Positions 36,582 through 45,191 of a stretch of 64,000 nucleotides of DNA are shown one piece after another. Positions within the stretch are counted from its first letter, which is position 1, and the number at the start of each line of letters is the position of its first letter. Source of the stretch: Enterovibrio sp045679545 (GTDB lineage Bacteria > Pseudomonadota > Gammaproteobacteria > Enterobacterales > Vibrionaceae); contig NZ_CP166194.1 in NCBI RefSeq assembly GCF_045679545.1, positions 2,108,001-2,172,000 of the forward strand. The letters are read 5' to 3'. The notes under the pieces are model-generated. The model was not told the DNA's origin. It made no database searches and saw nothing but the letters and a program-made list of their open reading frames with translations. The position numbers and the translations under genes are program-made.

Positions 36582-37010
36582 ATGAATAAGGAACTGGTTC
36601 ACATTAATGACGTCATCGAAAAAATATTGGTTCTCGAGACCAGTACGGACAGAATACGTGAACTCGATGAATCTAGGGCTCTGCTAAAACAATATGGTGA
36701 AACGTTCGCCAGTATTGTCAAAGAATACGCTCAAAAACAGTGCGAACACCACGCAAGAAAAAACGCTCATTGAAACATTTAGCGCCGCACACGAAACCTA
36801 CGTCTCCGCCCTTCGAAAAACGGCGGATATCATCAAATTAAGAAACGAAAAGATCGCGGGTTCGCCGTGGTGGCTGACGAAGTGCTCAGCCTTGCAACCA
36901 GCAACCAGCAAAGCACCGCAGTAGGCGCTGAGACCTTGTCTAAAGAAGCACAGGGACTGACGCAAATTACCGCAAATGTGAGTGACATCGTCAAAAAGTT
37001 CTCGCTTTAA
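36582..37010 (+). pseudogene. Decayed methyl-accepting chemotaxis protein fragment
   Basis: Three in-order pieces make sense only across two frame changes. A 63-codon start region (MNKELVHINDVIEKIL ...) is followed by a stretch in the next frame (TLIETFSAAHETYVSALRKTADIIKLRNEK), then the first frame resumes with RGFAVVADEVLSLATS, the hallmark hairpin tip of MCP signalling domains. It jumps straight to an MCP-like tail ending SDIVKKFSL. An intact MCP has a membrane part and about 300 residues of coiled coil, so this is a truncated, frameshifted remnant. The first 63-codon piece could still be translated. A terminator follows at 37046. Confidence 0.72.
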
Positions 37011-37045
37011 ATCGGCGATCCCCGCGTGAAGTCATCAGCACCTAT

Positions 37046-37070
37046 ACGCGCTCAAACGAGCGCGTTTTTT
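37046..37070 (+). terminator. Terminator after the MCP remnant
   Basis: ACGCGCTC (37046-37053) and GAGCGCGT (37058-37065) form a perfect 8-bp stem with an AAAC loop, followed by T's. Confidence 0.85.
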
Positions 37071-37572
37071 ATGCGTTTTTAGACATTTCCAAGTGGATAA
37101 GATACAGCCGTGCATCGAATTCCAATTGATGGTAATCCGGCTCCATGTGGCAGCAAAGCTGATAAAACGCTTTGTTGTGTTCCTTCTCTTTTAAATGTGC
37201 CAATTCGTGAACCACCAGCATCCGAAGAAAAGGCTCAGGTGCTTCTTTAAACATGGAAGCGATGCGAATTTCATTTTTCGCTTTTAGCTTATTGCCATGA
37301 ACCCGCGAGACAAAAGTATGTAGCCCCAGTGCGTTGTTAACCACATGGATTTTTCCGTCATACGCCACTTTGCTGATGGGTGAAGATTTTTTGAGGTATT
37401 GATTTTTAAAGCCCATCACATAGTCATACAACGCTTTCTCAGTGGTGATGGCATGTTTGCCTGGGTAACGCTGAGCTAGCCAAGCACCAAGCTTACCGCT
37501 TTCGACAAGGCGTTCTATTTGAGAGACCAAATGCTCGGGATAACCGTTTAAATATCGAAGAGATGGATTCAT
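37069..37572 (-). CDS. YgjP-like zinc metallopeptidase-domain protein
   Basis: The 167-residue protein has the zincin motif VVHELAHLKEKEHN (about residues 115-128) typical of the YgjP/DUF45 group, with a further His in the following helix (FYQLCCHMEPDY). The N-terminal RYPGKHAITTEKALYDYV block also fits. E. coli YgjP is a putative metal-dependent hydrolase of unknown substrate. It is cytoplasmic with no signal. It lies about 100 bases downstream of the LacI gene on the same strand; co-transcription is possible but no functional link to inositol is evident. Confidence 0.85.
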   Translation of the reverse strand: MNPSLRYLNGYPEHLVSQIERLVESGKLGAWLAQRYPGKHAITTEKALYDYVMGFKNQYLKKSSPISKVAYDGKIHVVNNALGLHTFVSRVHGNKLKAKNEIRIASMFKEAPEPFLRMLVVHELAHLKEKEHNKAFYQLCCHMEPDYHQLEFDARLYLIHLEMSKNA

Positions 37573-37670
37573 TGCCGTTTCATGTAGCGCCAGTCAAGGC
37601 GGCTATGCTATCAGCATTACCTCGTAAAGCCCTAACGAAGTAAGGCTCAGTAGCGAAAACATTCAGGTTA

Positions 37671-38717
37671 TCAATGCTTCTTCGTTGAGCCTCGCACCAC
37701 AGGCTCACAGGGCAAGGTGATCGACTGAGGCGATAAGTTCGGATTAGATATGTGTGCAAACAACACATCGATAGTGGATTGGATCATCTCGTCATTGGGT
37801 TGTCGAATGGTCGACAAATTATAGGAGCGACTCTTCGCAAGACGAATGTCATCCACCCCTAGCACCCCCACATCTTGAGGGACTTTCAGTGCCAGCTCGT
37901 AGCGCAGCGCATCCATTCCGCCACAGGCCATAATGTCATCGGCATAAAACATGGCATCGGGCCGCTCTGAACTTTTAAAGATGCGAAGCGTAGCATCGTA
38001 ACCCGCGTCATAACTAAATTCGCCACCTTCCACGACCTGCCACTGGTGACAACCGCGTTCCATTAAGCGGCTAATAAAGCCACGCTGGCGATCCACAGTC
38101 GCAGACGTACCAATTGGCCCAGCCACAAATGCTGGGCGCACATAGCCCGCATCCAACAACATATCCGCGGCCATTCTGCCCGCCAACACATTGTCACAAC
38201 TGACAACAGTAACGCTGTTATCACTCGAATCGCGACCAAAGATCACCACAGGCGTATTTTGAGATTTACACGCATCGACAAGTTGCTGAGGCAAGGACGC
38301 AGACGTGATAATCAAGCCATCGACGTTATATTCCATGACGAGCTCGACCGCTTCTTGAATATCCATATCCCCGTCGACATTAATCAGCAGAGTATGGCAG
38401 TCCCGTTTTTGGATTTCGGCGGTGAAACTGGAAAGAATCGGCAAATAGAAAGGGTTATTAAAATCCGTCATCAAAATGCCGACGAGACTTGAACGCGATT
38501 TTATACCACGCGCCATTCGGTTTGGTTTGTAGTTGAGGGAAGCGGCAGCTTTAAACACTTTCTCACGCAACGGGCGAGAAATACTGGCTTCGGGGTTGAA
38601 TGCTCGGGACACGGCTGAGACTGACACCCCCGCCGCCTCCGCCACTTCCACAACAGTGACTTTGCGCTTCTTAGGTGGTGGGTTTTCAATCAATTGTGTC
38701 GGTTTACCCATGGTCAT
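37671..38717 (-). CDS. LacI-family regulator of the inositol genes
   Basis: The 348-residue protein has a LacI helix-turn-helix (about residues 20-65, TVVEVAEAAGVSVSAVSRAFNPEA with the hinge-proximal NYKPNRMARG) and a periplasmic-binding-protein-like effector domain (VGILMTDFNNPFYLPILSSF ... GVLGVDDIRLAKS). It sits next to the ABC importer and the iol genes. Its promoter region carries a TGAAATTGTTTTCA site matching a LacI-type operator found again before iolD. Control of inositol use, with an inositol-derived inducer, is inferred. It has its own promoter, since a terminator for the ABC operon precedes it. Confidence 0.88.
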   Translation of the reverse strand: MTMGKPTQLIENPPPKKRKVTVVEVAEAAGVSVSAVSRAFNPEASISRPLREKVFKAAASLNYKPNRMARGIKSRSSLVGILMTDFNNPFYLPILSSFTAEIQKRDCHTLLINVDGDMDIQEAVELVMEYNVDGLIITSASLPQQLVDACKSQNTPVVIFGRDSSDNSVTVVSCDNVLAGRMAADMLLDAGYVRPAFVAGPIGTSATVDRQRGFISRLMERGCHQWQVVEGGEFSYDAGYDATLRIFKSSERPDAMFYADDIMACGGMDALRYELALKVPQDVGVLGVDDIRLAKSRSYNLSTIRQPNDEMIQSTIDVLFAHISNPNLSPQSITLPCEPVVRGSTKKH

Positions 38718-38780
38718 ACGCTACCCTGCTTTGCTGTCCTGTTCGCCTTCAGATCATTTAATGGCGTAACGACATCATAA

Positions 38781-38794
38781 TGAAATTGTTTTCA
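38781..38794. promoter_or_regulatory. LacI-type operator candidate before lacI
   Basis: TGAAATTGTTTTCA is a 14-bp imperfect palindrome (TGAAA/TTTCA arms) 64 bases before the regulator's start. It is the same class as the site at 43190-43203. Confidence 0.55.
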
Positions 38795-38882
38795 TCTGAA
38801 CACTGGAACGTACCGCAATTGCGTACAGCCTATCTTGGTGACGATCAAATCATCATAAAAAGCTTAGAAATATTGAAATAAC

Positions 38883-38914
38883 AAAGAGACTCTGAGGGAT
38901 AGAGAGTCCCTTTG
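38883..38914 (-). terminator. Terminator of the iolE-ABC operon
   Basis: On the minus strand, GACTCT and AGAGTC arms (38903-38908 and 38888-38893) with one interrupted extension follow the binding-protein stop codon and run into T-rich sequence. Confidence 0.65.
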
Positions 38915-38937
38915 CTGCTCAATAGAAGCGGAAAAGT

Positions 38938-39906
38938 TTAGCGATACTCGCCAGCCAACTTCTCTACCAACTCAACGTTATCTTTGGTCACAAAACCTGG
39001 GCCAGAGTTGATGTTGTTTGCAGGTACAACACCGTAGCGGTTAAACAGAGTCAGTACCATCACGGGTACGTAACCTTGAAGGAACGGTTGTTGGTCAATA
39101 CCCCATTGGATGTTGCCATCTTTGATGCCTTGCGCGATTTCTCCACTCAAATCAAACGTACCAAAATAGATATTGCCTAACTGACGGTTTTTCTTCAGCG
39201 CACGAATGGTTGGGTGTGCAGAAGTAGGCCCCAGTGTTAGTACCGCTTCTGTTTCTGGGTTTGCACGCAAGTAAGCCATTACCTTTTTCTCGATGCCAGT
39301 TGGATCCTGACCCGTATCAATCATCTGGCTACCCAGTTCTACACCTAGCGCATCCGCAAAGCCCTGGCAGCGCTCGACCGACGCAGGGTTGGTGATGTAG
39401 TGGTTAACACAAACAAAGTTCTTTACGCCATCTGCTTTCGCACGTTTCCCCGCGCCATAGCCTGCATCATACTCTGGTTGACCGACGTGCAGAATCGCAC
39501 CCAAATCTTCACTTTGTTGCGCCGTACCCGAGTTCATCGTCACAACGGGAATGCCTTTTTTACGTGCTTTTTCCAATGGGCCTTTGAGCACTTCATAATC
39601 CGCAATCGTAGTAATAATCCCTTGTGGGTTCGACGCTACCGCTTGCTCAATGATCCGCGCCATGTCCGCCAAGTCACCCGTCGGTGGATTGCGATACTCC
39701 ACCTCAACGTTGAGCTGCTCGCCCGCTTCATTAATGGCATTTTTTATGGTGTTCCACCAAGAATCCGAGTCCGGTGCGTGACTAATCAGCACAAAGCGTT
39801 CGCCATCAGCGAGCGCTGTGCTGGGAAGCAAAGCTGCAAACGACGCAGCCATTGCTAACACAAGGACGGACGCTCTCTTTGCTACAGATTTAAGTAGGGT
39901 ATTCAT
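38938..39906 (-). CDS. Sugar/cyclitol ABC transporter substrate-binding protein
   Basis: The 322-residue periplasmic protein has a signal peptide (SVLVLAMAASFAALLPSTALA then DGERF) and a Peripla_BP_4 fold (FVLISHAPDSDSWWNTIKNAI, GIPVVTMNSGT, YFGTFDLSGEI). It belongs to the CUT2 sugar family, which includes inositol-binding proteins. It is last in the minus-strand operon iolE-like, permease, ATPase, binding protein. Genome context makes myo-inositol or another cyclitol the likely ligand. A GGAG site precedes the ATG. Confidence 0.9.
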   Translation of the reverse strand: MNTLLKSVAKRASVLVLAMAASFAALLPSTALADGERFVLISHAPDSDSWWNTIKNAINEAGEQLNVEVEYRNPPTGDLADMARIIEQAVASNPQGIITTIADYEVLKGPLEKARKKGIPVVTMNSGTAQQSEDLGAILHVGQPEYDAGYGAGKRAKADGVKNFVCVNHYITNPASVERCQGFADALGVELGSQMIDTGQDPTGIEKKVMAYLRANPETEAVLTLGPTSAHPTIRALKKNRQLGNIYFGTFDLSGEIAQGIKDGNIQWGIDQQPFLQGYVPVMVLTLFNRYGVVPANNINSGPGFVTKDNVELVEKLAGEYR

Positions 39907-40020
39907 CCGGTGTTCTCCAATTTGCTTATTGTTGTATCCATCGGGTAAGGCAATACTTACCCCCTAGGTTACTGCTAAGGTTTAGGCAACAACTGCCCTT
40001 TACGTTTTCTCCACGAAAGC

Positions 40021-40824
40021 CTAATTCGCAACCGCACTATCTGTGCGCTGGAATTCAGCCAATTCTGCTTCAAGCGTTTCTAACTCCTGTCCGCCTGACA
40101 TCATTTCGAGTATCTGTTCACGGGTCACATCTTTCTTTAGCCATGTTCCTAGGCTCTTACCCCGGTTAAGCAAAGTAAATCGGTCTGCAATAGGGAAGGC
40201 ATGGTGGACGTTGTGGGTGATCAAGATCACCGCTAAGCCCTTTCCGCGCGCCCTTGCCACGACCTTGAGTACATTGGCAGATTGCTTCACACCCAAAGCT
40301 GCTGTCGGTTCATCAAGGATCAGCACTTTTGCCCCGAAATGAATCGCTCTTGCAATCGCCAAACATTGGCGTTCACCGCCTGACATCGTGCCAATGGGGT
40401 GTTCCGGGTCGCGAACATCTATCCCCATATCTTTCATACCGGCGGTCGCAATTTCATTGGCACGCTTGGTATCAAAGACCCTAATTGGGCCCCAGTTTTT
40501 GGTGATTTCACGACCCATAAAGAAGTTTCGTGTCACACTCATCAATGGAACCAAGGCTAAGTCTTGATACACGGTGGCAATACCTGCATCGAGCGCATCA
40601 CGCGGTGACTTGAACTCCGTCGGTCGGCCGTTCATCAGAAACTCACCTTCGGACGGTTTGTGCACACCTGCTAGGGTTTTAATCAAGGTTGACTTACCTG
40701 CACCGTTATCTCCGAGCAAGCAATGCACCTCACCCATTTTCACTTCCATATCGATATCTTTAAGTGCAATCACTGATCCGAAGTAGCGGCTTACCTTCTT
40801 CAGTTCTAGGACAAATTCCGACAT
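40021..40824 (-). CDS. ABC transporter ATP-binding protein (single-domain, CUT2-like)
   Basis: The 267-residue protein has one complete ATPase domain: Walker A LLGDNGAGKSTLIKTL near residue 35, Q-loop VYQDLALVP, signature MSGGERQCLAIARA near residue 147, Walker B KVLILDEPTAALG, and switch His in VILITHNVHHAF. Most CUT2 importers (RbsA, MglA) carry two fused ATPase domains of about 500 residues; this is the shorter one-domain form seen in FrcA-type systems. It powers the permease encoded just upstream, 37 bases away. Confidence 0.92.
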   Translation of the reverse strand: MSEFVLELKKVSRYFGSVIALKDIDMEVKMGEVHCLLGDNGAGKSTLIKTLAGVHKPSEGEFLMNGRPTEFKSPRDALDAGIATVYQDLALVPLMSVTRNFFMGREITKNWGPIRVFDTKRANEIATAGMKDMGIDVRDPEHPIGTMSGGERQCLAIARAIHFGAKVLILDEPTAALGVKQSANVLKVVARARGKGLAVILITHNVHHAFPIADRFTLLNRGKSLGTWLKKDVTREQILEMMSGGQELETLEAELAEFQRTDSAVAN

Positions 40825-40861
40825 TTTTCTTCTCCTAAATTCCGTATCTGGACAACCACGA

Positions 40862-41995
40862 TTAGCGAGCGCTGGTCACTTTCTTGCGGATGAAATTATT
40901 AAAGAGCACAGCAATGAGCAGCATCACGCCAAGGAAAACGCGGAACCAATCAGAATCAACACCGGTGAAGAATATCCCCATCTGAACCACACCGAAGATC
41001 AACGCCCCGAAGAAAGCACCAATGACCGAGCCGTAGCCGCCCGTTAGCAACGCCCCACCGATAACAGCAGCGATAATGGCTTCAAACTCCTTAAGCAAAC
41101 CACGGTCTGCAGCAGCCGAACCAAATTCCAGCACCTGACATGCGGCAAATACGGTGGCGCAAAATGCGGTAAACATGAAAAGGGCAATTTTGACGCGGTC
41201 GGTAGGCACACCGACATTTTTAGCCGCATTGGCATCACCACCGGAGGCGAAGATCCAGTTACCAAAACGGGTACGCAGCAACACAAAAGAGCAAACCGCT
41301 GTCAACAGGAACCACCAAACAACCACCATCGGAATACCGGTGACGACAGGGGTGCCATCAGAATAGGTTTCAATCCAGCCAGCATTTCCAAGCCAGGTAA
41401 AGAACGCCGTTCCAACCTGCCCGCCAAAAATGGCACCTAACCAGTCACCTTCCGCGAGATTACCAACACCTGAAATAATGGTTTTGTTTGTGAGGGCAAT
41501 AGAAAGTGCAATTGTTAAGCCGCGCAAAATGAACAAAAACGCGAGGGAAACAATAAAGGAAGGGAGCCCAGTTTTAACAACGATGTACCCATTGAGAAAA
41601 CCAACAGCCATGGCACAAACAAACGCGAAAAGAATCGCAGCCCATACTGGCCAAGCCCAGTGAACAGCTGGAATGGCGATCATCATCCCGGCAAAACCAA
41701 TCATGGAACCAATAGAAAGGTCAAACTCGCCAGCAATCATTAGCAAACATGCACCGACGGCGATAATACCCAGTTGAGCCGAAACCGTGGTCCAGTTGAG
41801 CACACCATCGGCATTGAACATGCCTGAGTCCCAAGCAACAAGTGCAAAGAAGACAAAGACTAAAATGGCGCCGGATACTGAACCTAGCTCTGGTCTCGAT
41901 AGCAGCCGTTTAACGGAGGAAACCTTTCTGACTCGCTCATCACTGTCTCCAATCACCTGTTTTTCTGTCCCTGATGCGGTTTCTTTTACCGACAT
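40862..41995 (-). CDS. Sugar/cyclitol ABC transporter permease
   Basis: The 377-residue inner-membrane protein of the BPD_transp_2 family has about ten hydrophobic segments (for example GAILVFVFFALVAWDS, LGIIAVGACLLMIAGEFDLSIGSMIGFAG and the C-terminal VFLGVMLLIAVLFNNFI). The EFDLSIGS motif is typical of CUT2 sugar permeases. It lies between the IolE-like gene and the ATPase gene in one operon and would import inositol or a related polyol. A GGAGG site precedes the ATG. Confidence 0.92.
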   Translation of the reverse strand: MSVKETASGTEKQVIGDSDERVRKVSSVKRLLSRPELGSVSGAILVFVFFALVAWDSGMFNADGVLNWTTVSAQLGIIAVGACLLMIAGEFDLSIGSMIGFAGMMIAIPAVHWAWPVWAAILFAFVCAMAVGFLNGYIVVKTGLPSFIVSLAFLFILRGLTIALSIALTNKTIISGVGNLAEGDWLGAIFGGQVGTAFFTWLGNAGWIETYSDGTPVVTGIPMVVVWWFLLTAVCSFVLLRTRFGNWIFASGGDANAAKNVGVPTDRVKIALFMFTAFCATVFAACQVLEFGSAAADRGLLKEFEAIIAAVIGGALLTGGYGSVIGAFFGALIFGVVQMGIFFTGVDSDWFRVFLGVMLLIAVLFNNFIRKKVTSAR

Positions 41996-42075
41996 ACTCG
42001 CCTCCTAATTTCCTAGCGTTTTATCTGGGCGCTAGCCCGAATCTCAAAACCGATTAATTGGTTTCAAACGATTGC

Positions 42076-42966
42076 TCAATGAAGAACCGTCTTTTCAATA
42101 AAAGCACGGCTTTGCTCTGCGTCTGTTCTCGCATCACTTTTGGCTGCAGGGTCTGTGTCTTGCTCAACGGTCACCCATCCACTGAAATCGATATCGATCA
42201 GTGTTTGTCGAACATCAGAAAAATCCACACATCCCTGCCCAAGTGGGCAAAAGATGTTGTTGCCAATTGCGGTGTAAAAATCCGTACTTGCCGCCACTGA
42301 GGCCGCCAATACGTCAGCATTGATATCTTTAAAATGAAGATATTTAACACGGTCTTTGTAGGTTCTTAATACTTCGCTAGGATCCATGCCGGCATAAACG
42401 CAGTGTCCGGTATCCACACACAGAGACATCAGGTCTGCGGGTAGGTCTCGCATCGCTCTATCCAATTCATCGCGGTATTCGATATAAGTGCCCGCATGCG
42501 CATGCAACGTAGGCGTCACATTGTATTGCTTACAAATTTCACCGACGCCGCGCAGAGTTTCCATCATGGCGTCCCACTGCTCATCACTGAGGCGGGTTGC
42601 CGTGTCAACCTGACCAGCCTGATCGGTTCGCGGTGACGAAACATGGTCAATAACCACAAGAAATTCCGCGCCCTGTGCGTTGAGGATTTGGCAGGTCGTG
42701 TGCGTTTTTGCAAAAATTGCGTCTCTTTCTTCCGCTTTGTGGAGGTGAACAAATAGCGTTCCAGCAACCAAACCAAGCGTTCGGTCTGCTAACGCAGAAC
42801 GCAGGGCTTCAGGCTCTGTCGGTAAATAACCTAGTGGCCCAAGCTCTGTGGCGCCGTACCCTGCGCCGGCAATTTCATCTAGCACTGTCTGCCACGTTGG
42901 ATTTGCTGGGTTATCCGCAAACTCAATTCCCCATGAACACGGTGCGTTGGCGATTTTTAGTTCCAA
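42076..42966 (-). CDS. iolE: TIM-barrel protein, probable inosose dehydratase (IolE family)
   Basis: The 296-residue xylose-isomerase-like barrel resembles IolE over its length: LSDEQWDAMMETLRGVGEICKQY, the metal-ligand helices HAHAGTYIEYRDEL, CVDTGHCVYAGMDP and KYLHFKDIN, and GQGCVDFSDVRQTL before WVTVEQD. IolE dehydrates 2-keto-myo-inositol; an inosose isomerase/epimerase role (IolI-like) is the alternative. The start is a TTG behind GGAGG with a 7-base spacing, since no ATG is nearby. It is first in the operon with the ABC importer and is divergent from iolD. No other IolE is seen in the window. Confidence 0.75.
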   Translation of the reverse strand: MELKIANAPCSWGIEFADNPANPTWQTVLDEIAGAGYGATELGPLGYLPTEPEALRSALADRTLGLVAGTLFVHLHKAEERDAIFAKTHTTCQILNAQGAEFLVVIDHVSSPRTDQAGQVDTATRLSDEQWDAMMETLRGVGEICKQYNVTPTLHAHAGTYIEYRDELDRAMRDLPADLMSLCVDTGHCVYAGMDPSEVLRTYKDRVKYLHFKDINADVLAASVAASTDFYTAIGNNIFCPLGQGCVDFSDVRQTLIDIDFSGWVTVEQDTDPAAKSDARTDAEQSRAFIEKTVLH

Positions 42967-43066
42967 GGCAAAGCCTCCTACTCATTACAATCCATCTGAT
43001 TTGTACGTCTGGCCTTCACTCCACCCACAAACCAATACATTCAACTTATCGTTAACACTTTATAAA

Positions 43067-43095
43067 CAATTATGGTAATGATTTCATTTTGTCAA
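43067..43095 (-). promoter_or_regulatory. Candidate promoter of the iolE-ABC operon
   Basis: On the minus strand, TTGACA (43095-43090) is followed after 17 bases by TAATTG (43072-43067). It lies about 100 bases before the TTG start of the IolE-like gene. Confidence 0.45.
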
Positions 43096-43189
43096 CGAAA
43101 TGGTCGTCTCATAATTGCGCATTAAACGCCTAGTCACTCTATTTGAATAAAAAACGTGCGCGAAGTCTGATTATTTCCACTTTCCCATT

Positions 43190-43203
43190 TGAAAACATTT
43201 TCA
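43190..43203. promoter_or_regulatory. LacI-type operator candidate before iolD
   Basis: TGAAAA-CA-TTTTCA, a perfect 6+2+6 palindrome, lies 59 bases before the iolD start. It is close to the site before lacI, so the LacI regulator at 37671 is the natural candidate. Confidence 0.6.
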
Positions 43204-43262
43204 TTACATGACTACTATTTCATCAGAGCAAGGATTTTGAATTTTGAGAGGGAGAAACGCAG

Positions 43263-45116
43263 ATGGGAACAATAAGACTGACAACGGCACAAGCACTTGT
43301 CCGCTATCTGGCAGCGCAACAGATTGAAAATGATGGAAAAATCGAGTCGCTCTTTGGGTGTGCCTTTGCGATTTTCGGCCACGGAAATGTCACTTGCCTC
43401 GGTCAGCAACTGTTTGAAAATCAATCTGTTTTCCCAACATGGCGCGGACAAAACGAACAATCTATGGCGTTGGCTGCCACCGCATATGCACGCGCACATC
43501 AGCGTCGCCGCATTGGCATTGCGACCTCTTCTGTTGGCCCTGGCGCGGCAAACATGGTGACCGCTGCAGGCGTTGCACACACCAACCGTTTGCCATTGCT
43601 CTTGCTGGCGGGTGATACCTTCCAATCTCGTTTGCCCGATCCGGTATTGCAGCAAACCGAACACTTTTCTAATCCGTCGCTGACAGTGAACGACGCCTTC
43701 AAGGCTGTTACTCGCTTTTGGGATCGCATCACCAGCCCATCTCAACTCACCGTCGCATTGCCTCAAGCCATTGCCACCATGCTTGATCCCGCCGATTGCG
43801 GCCCCGCGATGATTGCTTTGCCACAAGATGTTCAAGGACAAGCCTGGGATTTCCCTGAAAGTTTCTTTGCGCCGAAAGTGCACCGCATTCGTCGCCCTCA
43901 GCCAGAAGCCATTGATTTAGCGCTGGCGGCTGACGCCATCAAAGCGTCAAAACGTCCGCTAATTATTGCTGGCGGCGGCGTGTTTTATTCCGGTGCGCGT
44001 GATGAACTCACACAATTTGCCGAAAGGCATCAAATCCCTGTGGTCGAAACCATCGCGGGTCGCACCCTGCTCAATGACAACCACCCGCTCAATTGCGGCC
44101 CCATCGGCGCAACAGGTTCTAACAGTGCCAACCACATGTGTTACGACGCGGATTTGGTGCTCGCCATTGGCACACGCTTACAAGACTTCACCACCGGATC
44201 GTGGACCTTGTTTCGCGACCCTGACATGAAGCTCATCAGCATCAATGCGGGGCGCTTTGATGCCAACAAACACATGGCGCAGTCGGTAATTGCGGATGCC
44301 AAAGCCGCAATCGTTCCTTTGTGCGAACGACTCGGCGCTTGGACAACTGACAGCAGTTGGACGAACAAAGCCAAAGCAGAAAAAGCCGCATGGGATGAGA
44401 TCGTTAACAGCCGCACCGCAGCGACAGACACAACACTTCCGTCTTACGCACAAGTCGTCGGTAAAGTGAATACGCTGATGCAAGAAGGCGATCGCGTGAT
44501 CACTGCCGCTGGTGGTCTACCGGCTGAAATCAACATGAACTGGCAAACCCGTCACCCTTATTCGCTCGATGTGGAATTTGGTTTTTCTTGCATGGGCTAT
44601 GAAATCGCAGCGGGATGGGGCAATAAAATCGCCAGACCTGATCATGAATCTATCGTCATGGTGGGTGATGGCTCTTACCTGATGATGAATTCCGACATCT
44701 ACAGTTCCGTGCTTACCGGACACAAGATGATTGTGTTTGTCTGCGACAACGGCGGGTTTGCGGTTATTCGCAAGCTACAAACCAATACGGGCAACGTGGC
44801 CTTCAATAACCAGTTAGAAGATTGCACCACGGAACGAGATTACGACCTGCCGCGCGTTGACTTCGTCAGCCATGCACGCGGGTTGGGTGCAAATGCAGAG
44901 AAACTGACCAATCTCAATGAACTCGAAGCCGCATATGCGCGAGCCAAAGCCTCAGATCGCACTTATGTCATCGTGGTAGATATCGACGACACGATCTGGT
45001 CATCGTGCGAAGCATGGTGGGAAGTGGGCCTTCCTGAGGTGACTGACAATGAAAATATTATCAAAGCACGCGACCAGTGGGAGCAAGGACGCCAGCACCA
45101 AAGACGTGGCGTGTAG
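43263..45116 (+). CDS. iolD: 3D-(3,5/4)-trihydroxycyclohexane-1,2-dione acylhydrolase IolD
   Basis: The 617-residue thiamine-diphosphate enzyme opens the cyclohexane ring to 5-deoxy-glucuronate. The N-terminal domain shows the catalytic-Glu segment TWRGQNEQSMALAATAYARA, the middle domain starts near residue 215 (RPLIIAGGGVFYSGA), and the C-terminal ThDP motif is MVGDGSYLMMNSDIY near residue 467. The whole protein matches IolD closely. It is first in the plus-strand operon with the Gfo/Idh, iolC, iolB, aldolase and second Gfo/Idh genes. A GAGAGGGAG site precedes the ATG. Confidence 0.95.
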   Translation: MGTIRLTTAQALVRYLAAQQIENDGKIESLFGCAFAIFGHGNVTCLGQQLFENQSVFPTWRGQNEQSMALAATAYARAHQRRRIGIATSSVGPGAANMVTAAGVAHTNRLPLLLLAGDTFQSRLPDPVLQQTEHFSNPSLTVNDAFKAVTRFWDRITSPSQLTVALPQAIATMLDPADCGPAMIALPQDVQGQAWDFPESFFAPKVHRIRRPQPEAIDLALAADAIKASKRPLIIAGGGVFYSGARDELTQFAERHQIPVVETIAGRTLLNDNHPLNCGPIGATGSNSANHMCYDADLVLAIGTRLQDFTTGSWTLFRDPDMKLISINAGRFDANKHMAQSVIADAKAAIVPLCERLGAWTTDSSWTNKAKAEKAAWDEIVNSRTAATDTTLPSYAQVVGKVNTLMQEGDRVITAAGGLPAEINMNWQTRHPYSLDVEFGFSCMGYEIAAGWGNKIARPDHESIVMVGDGSYLMMNSDIYSSVLTGHKMIVFVCDNGGFAVIRKLQTNTGNVAFNNQLEDCTTERDYDLPRVDFVSHARGLGANAEKLTNLNELEAAYARAKASDRTYVIVVDIDDTIWSSCEAWWEVGLPEVTDNENIIKARDQWEQGRQHQRRGV

Positions 45117-45191
45117 TCGCCTAGTCATCGCTTAAACAAAAAGAATAACAACGCAAGCAATGCGTCATCACGATCAAGGAGAAAGCGCATC

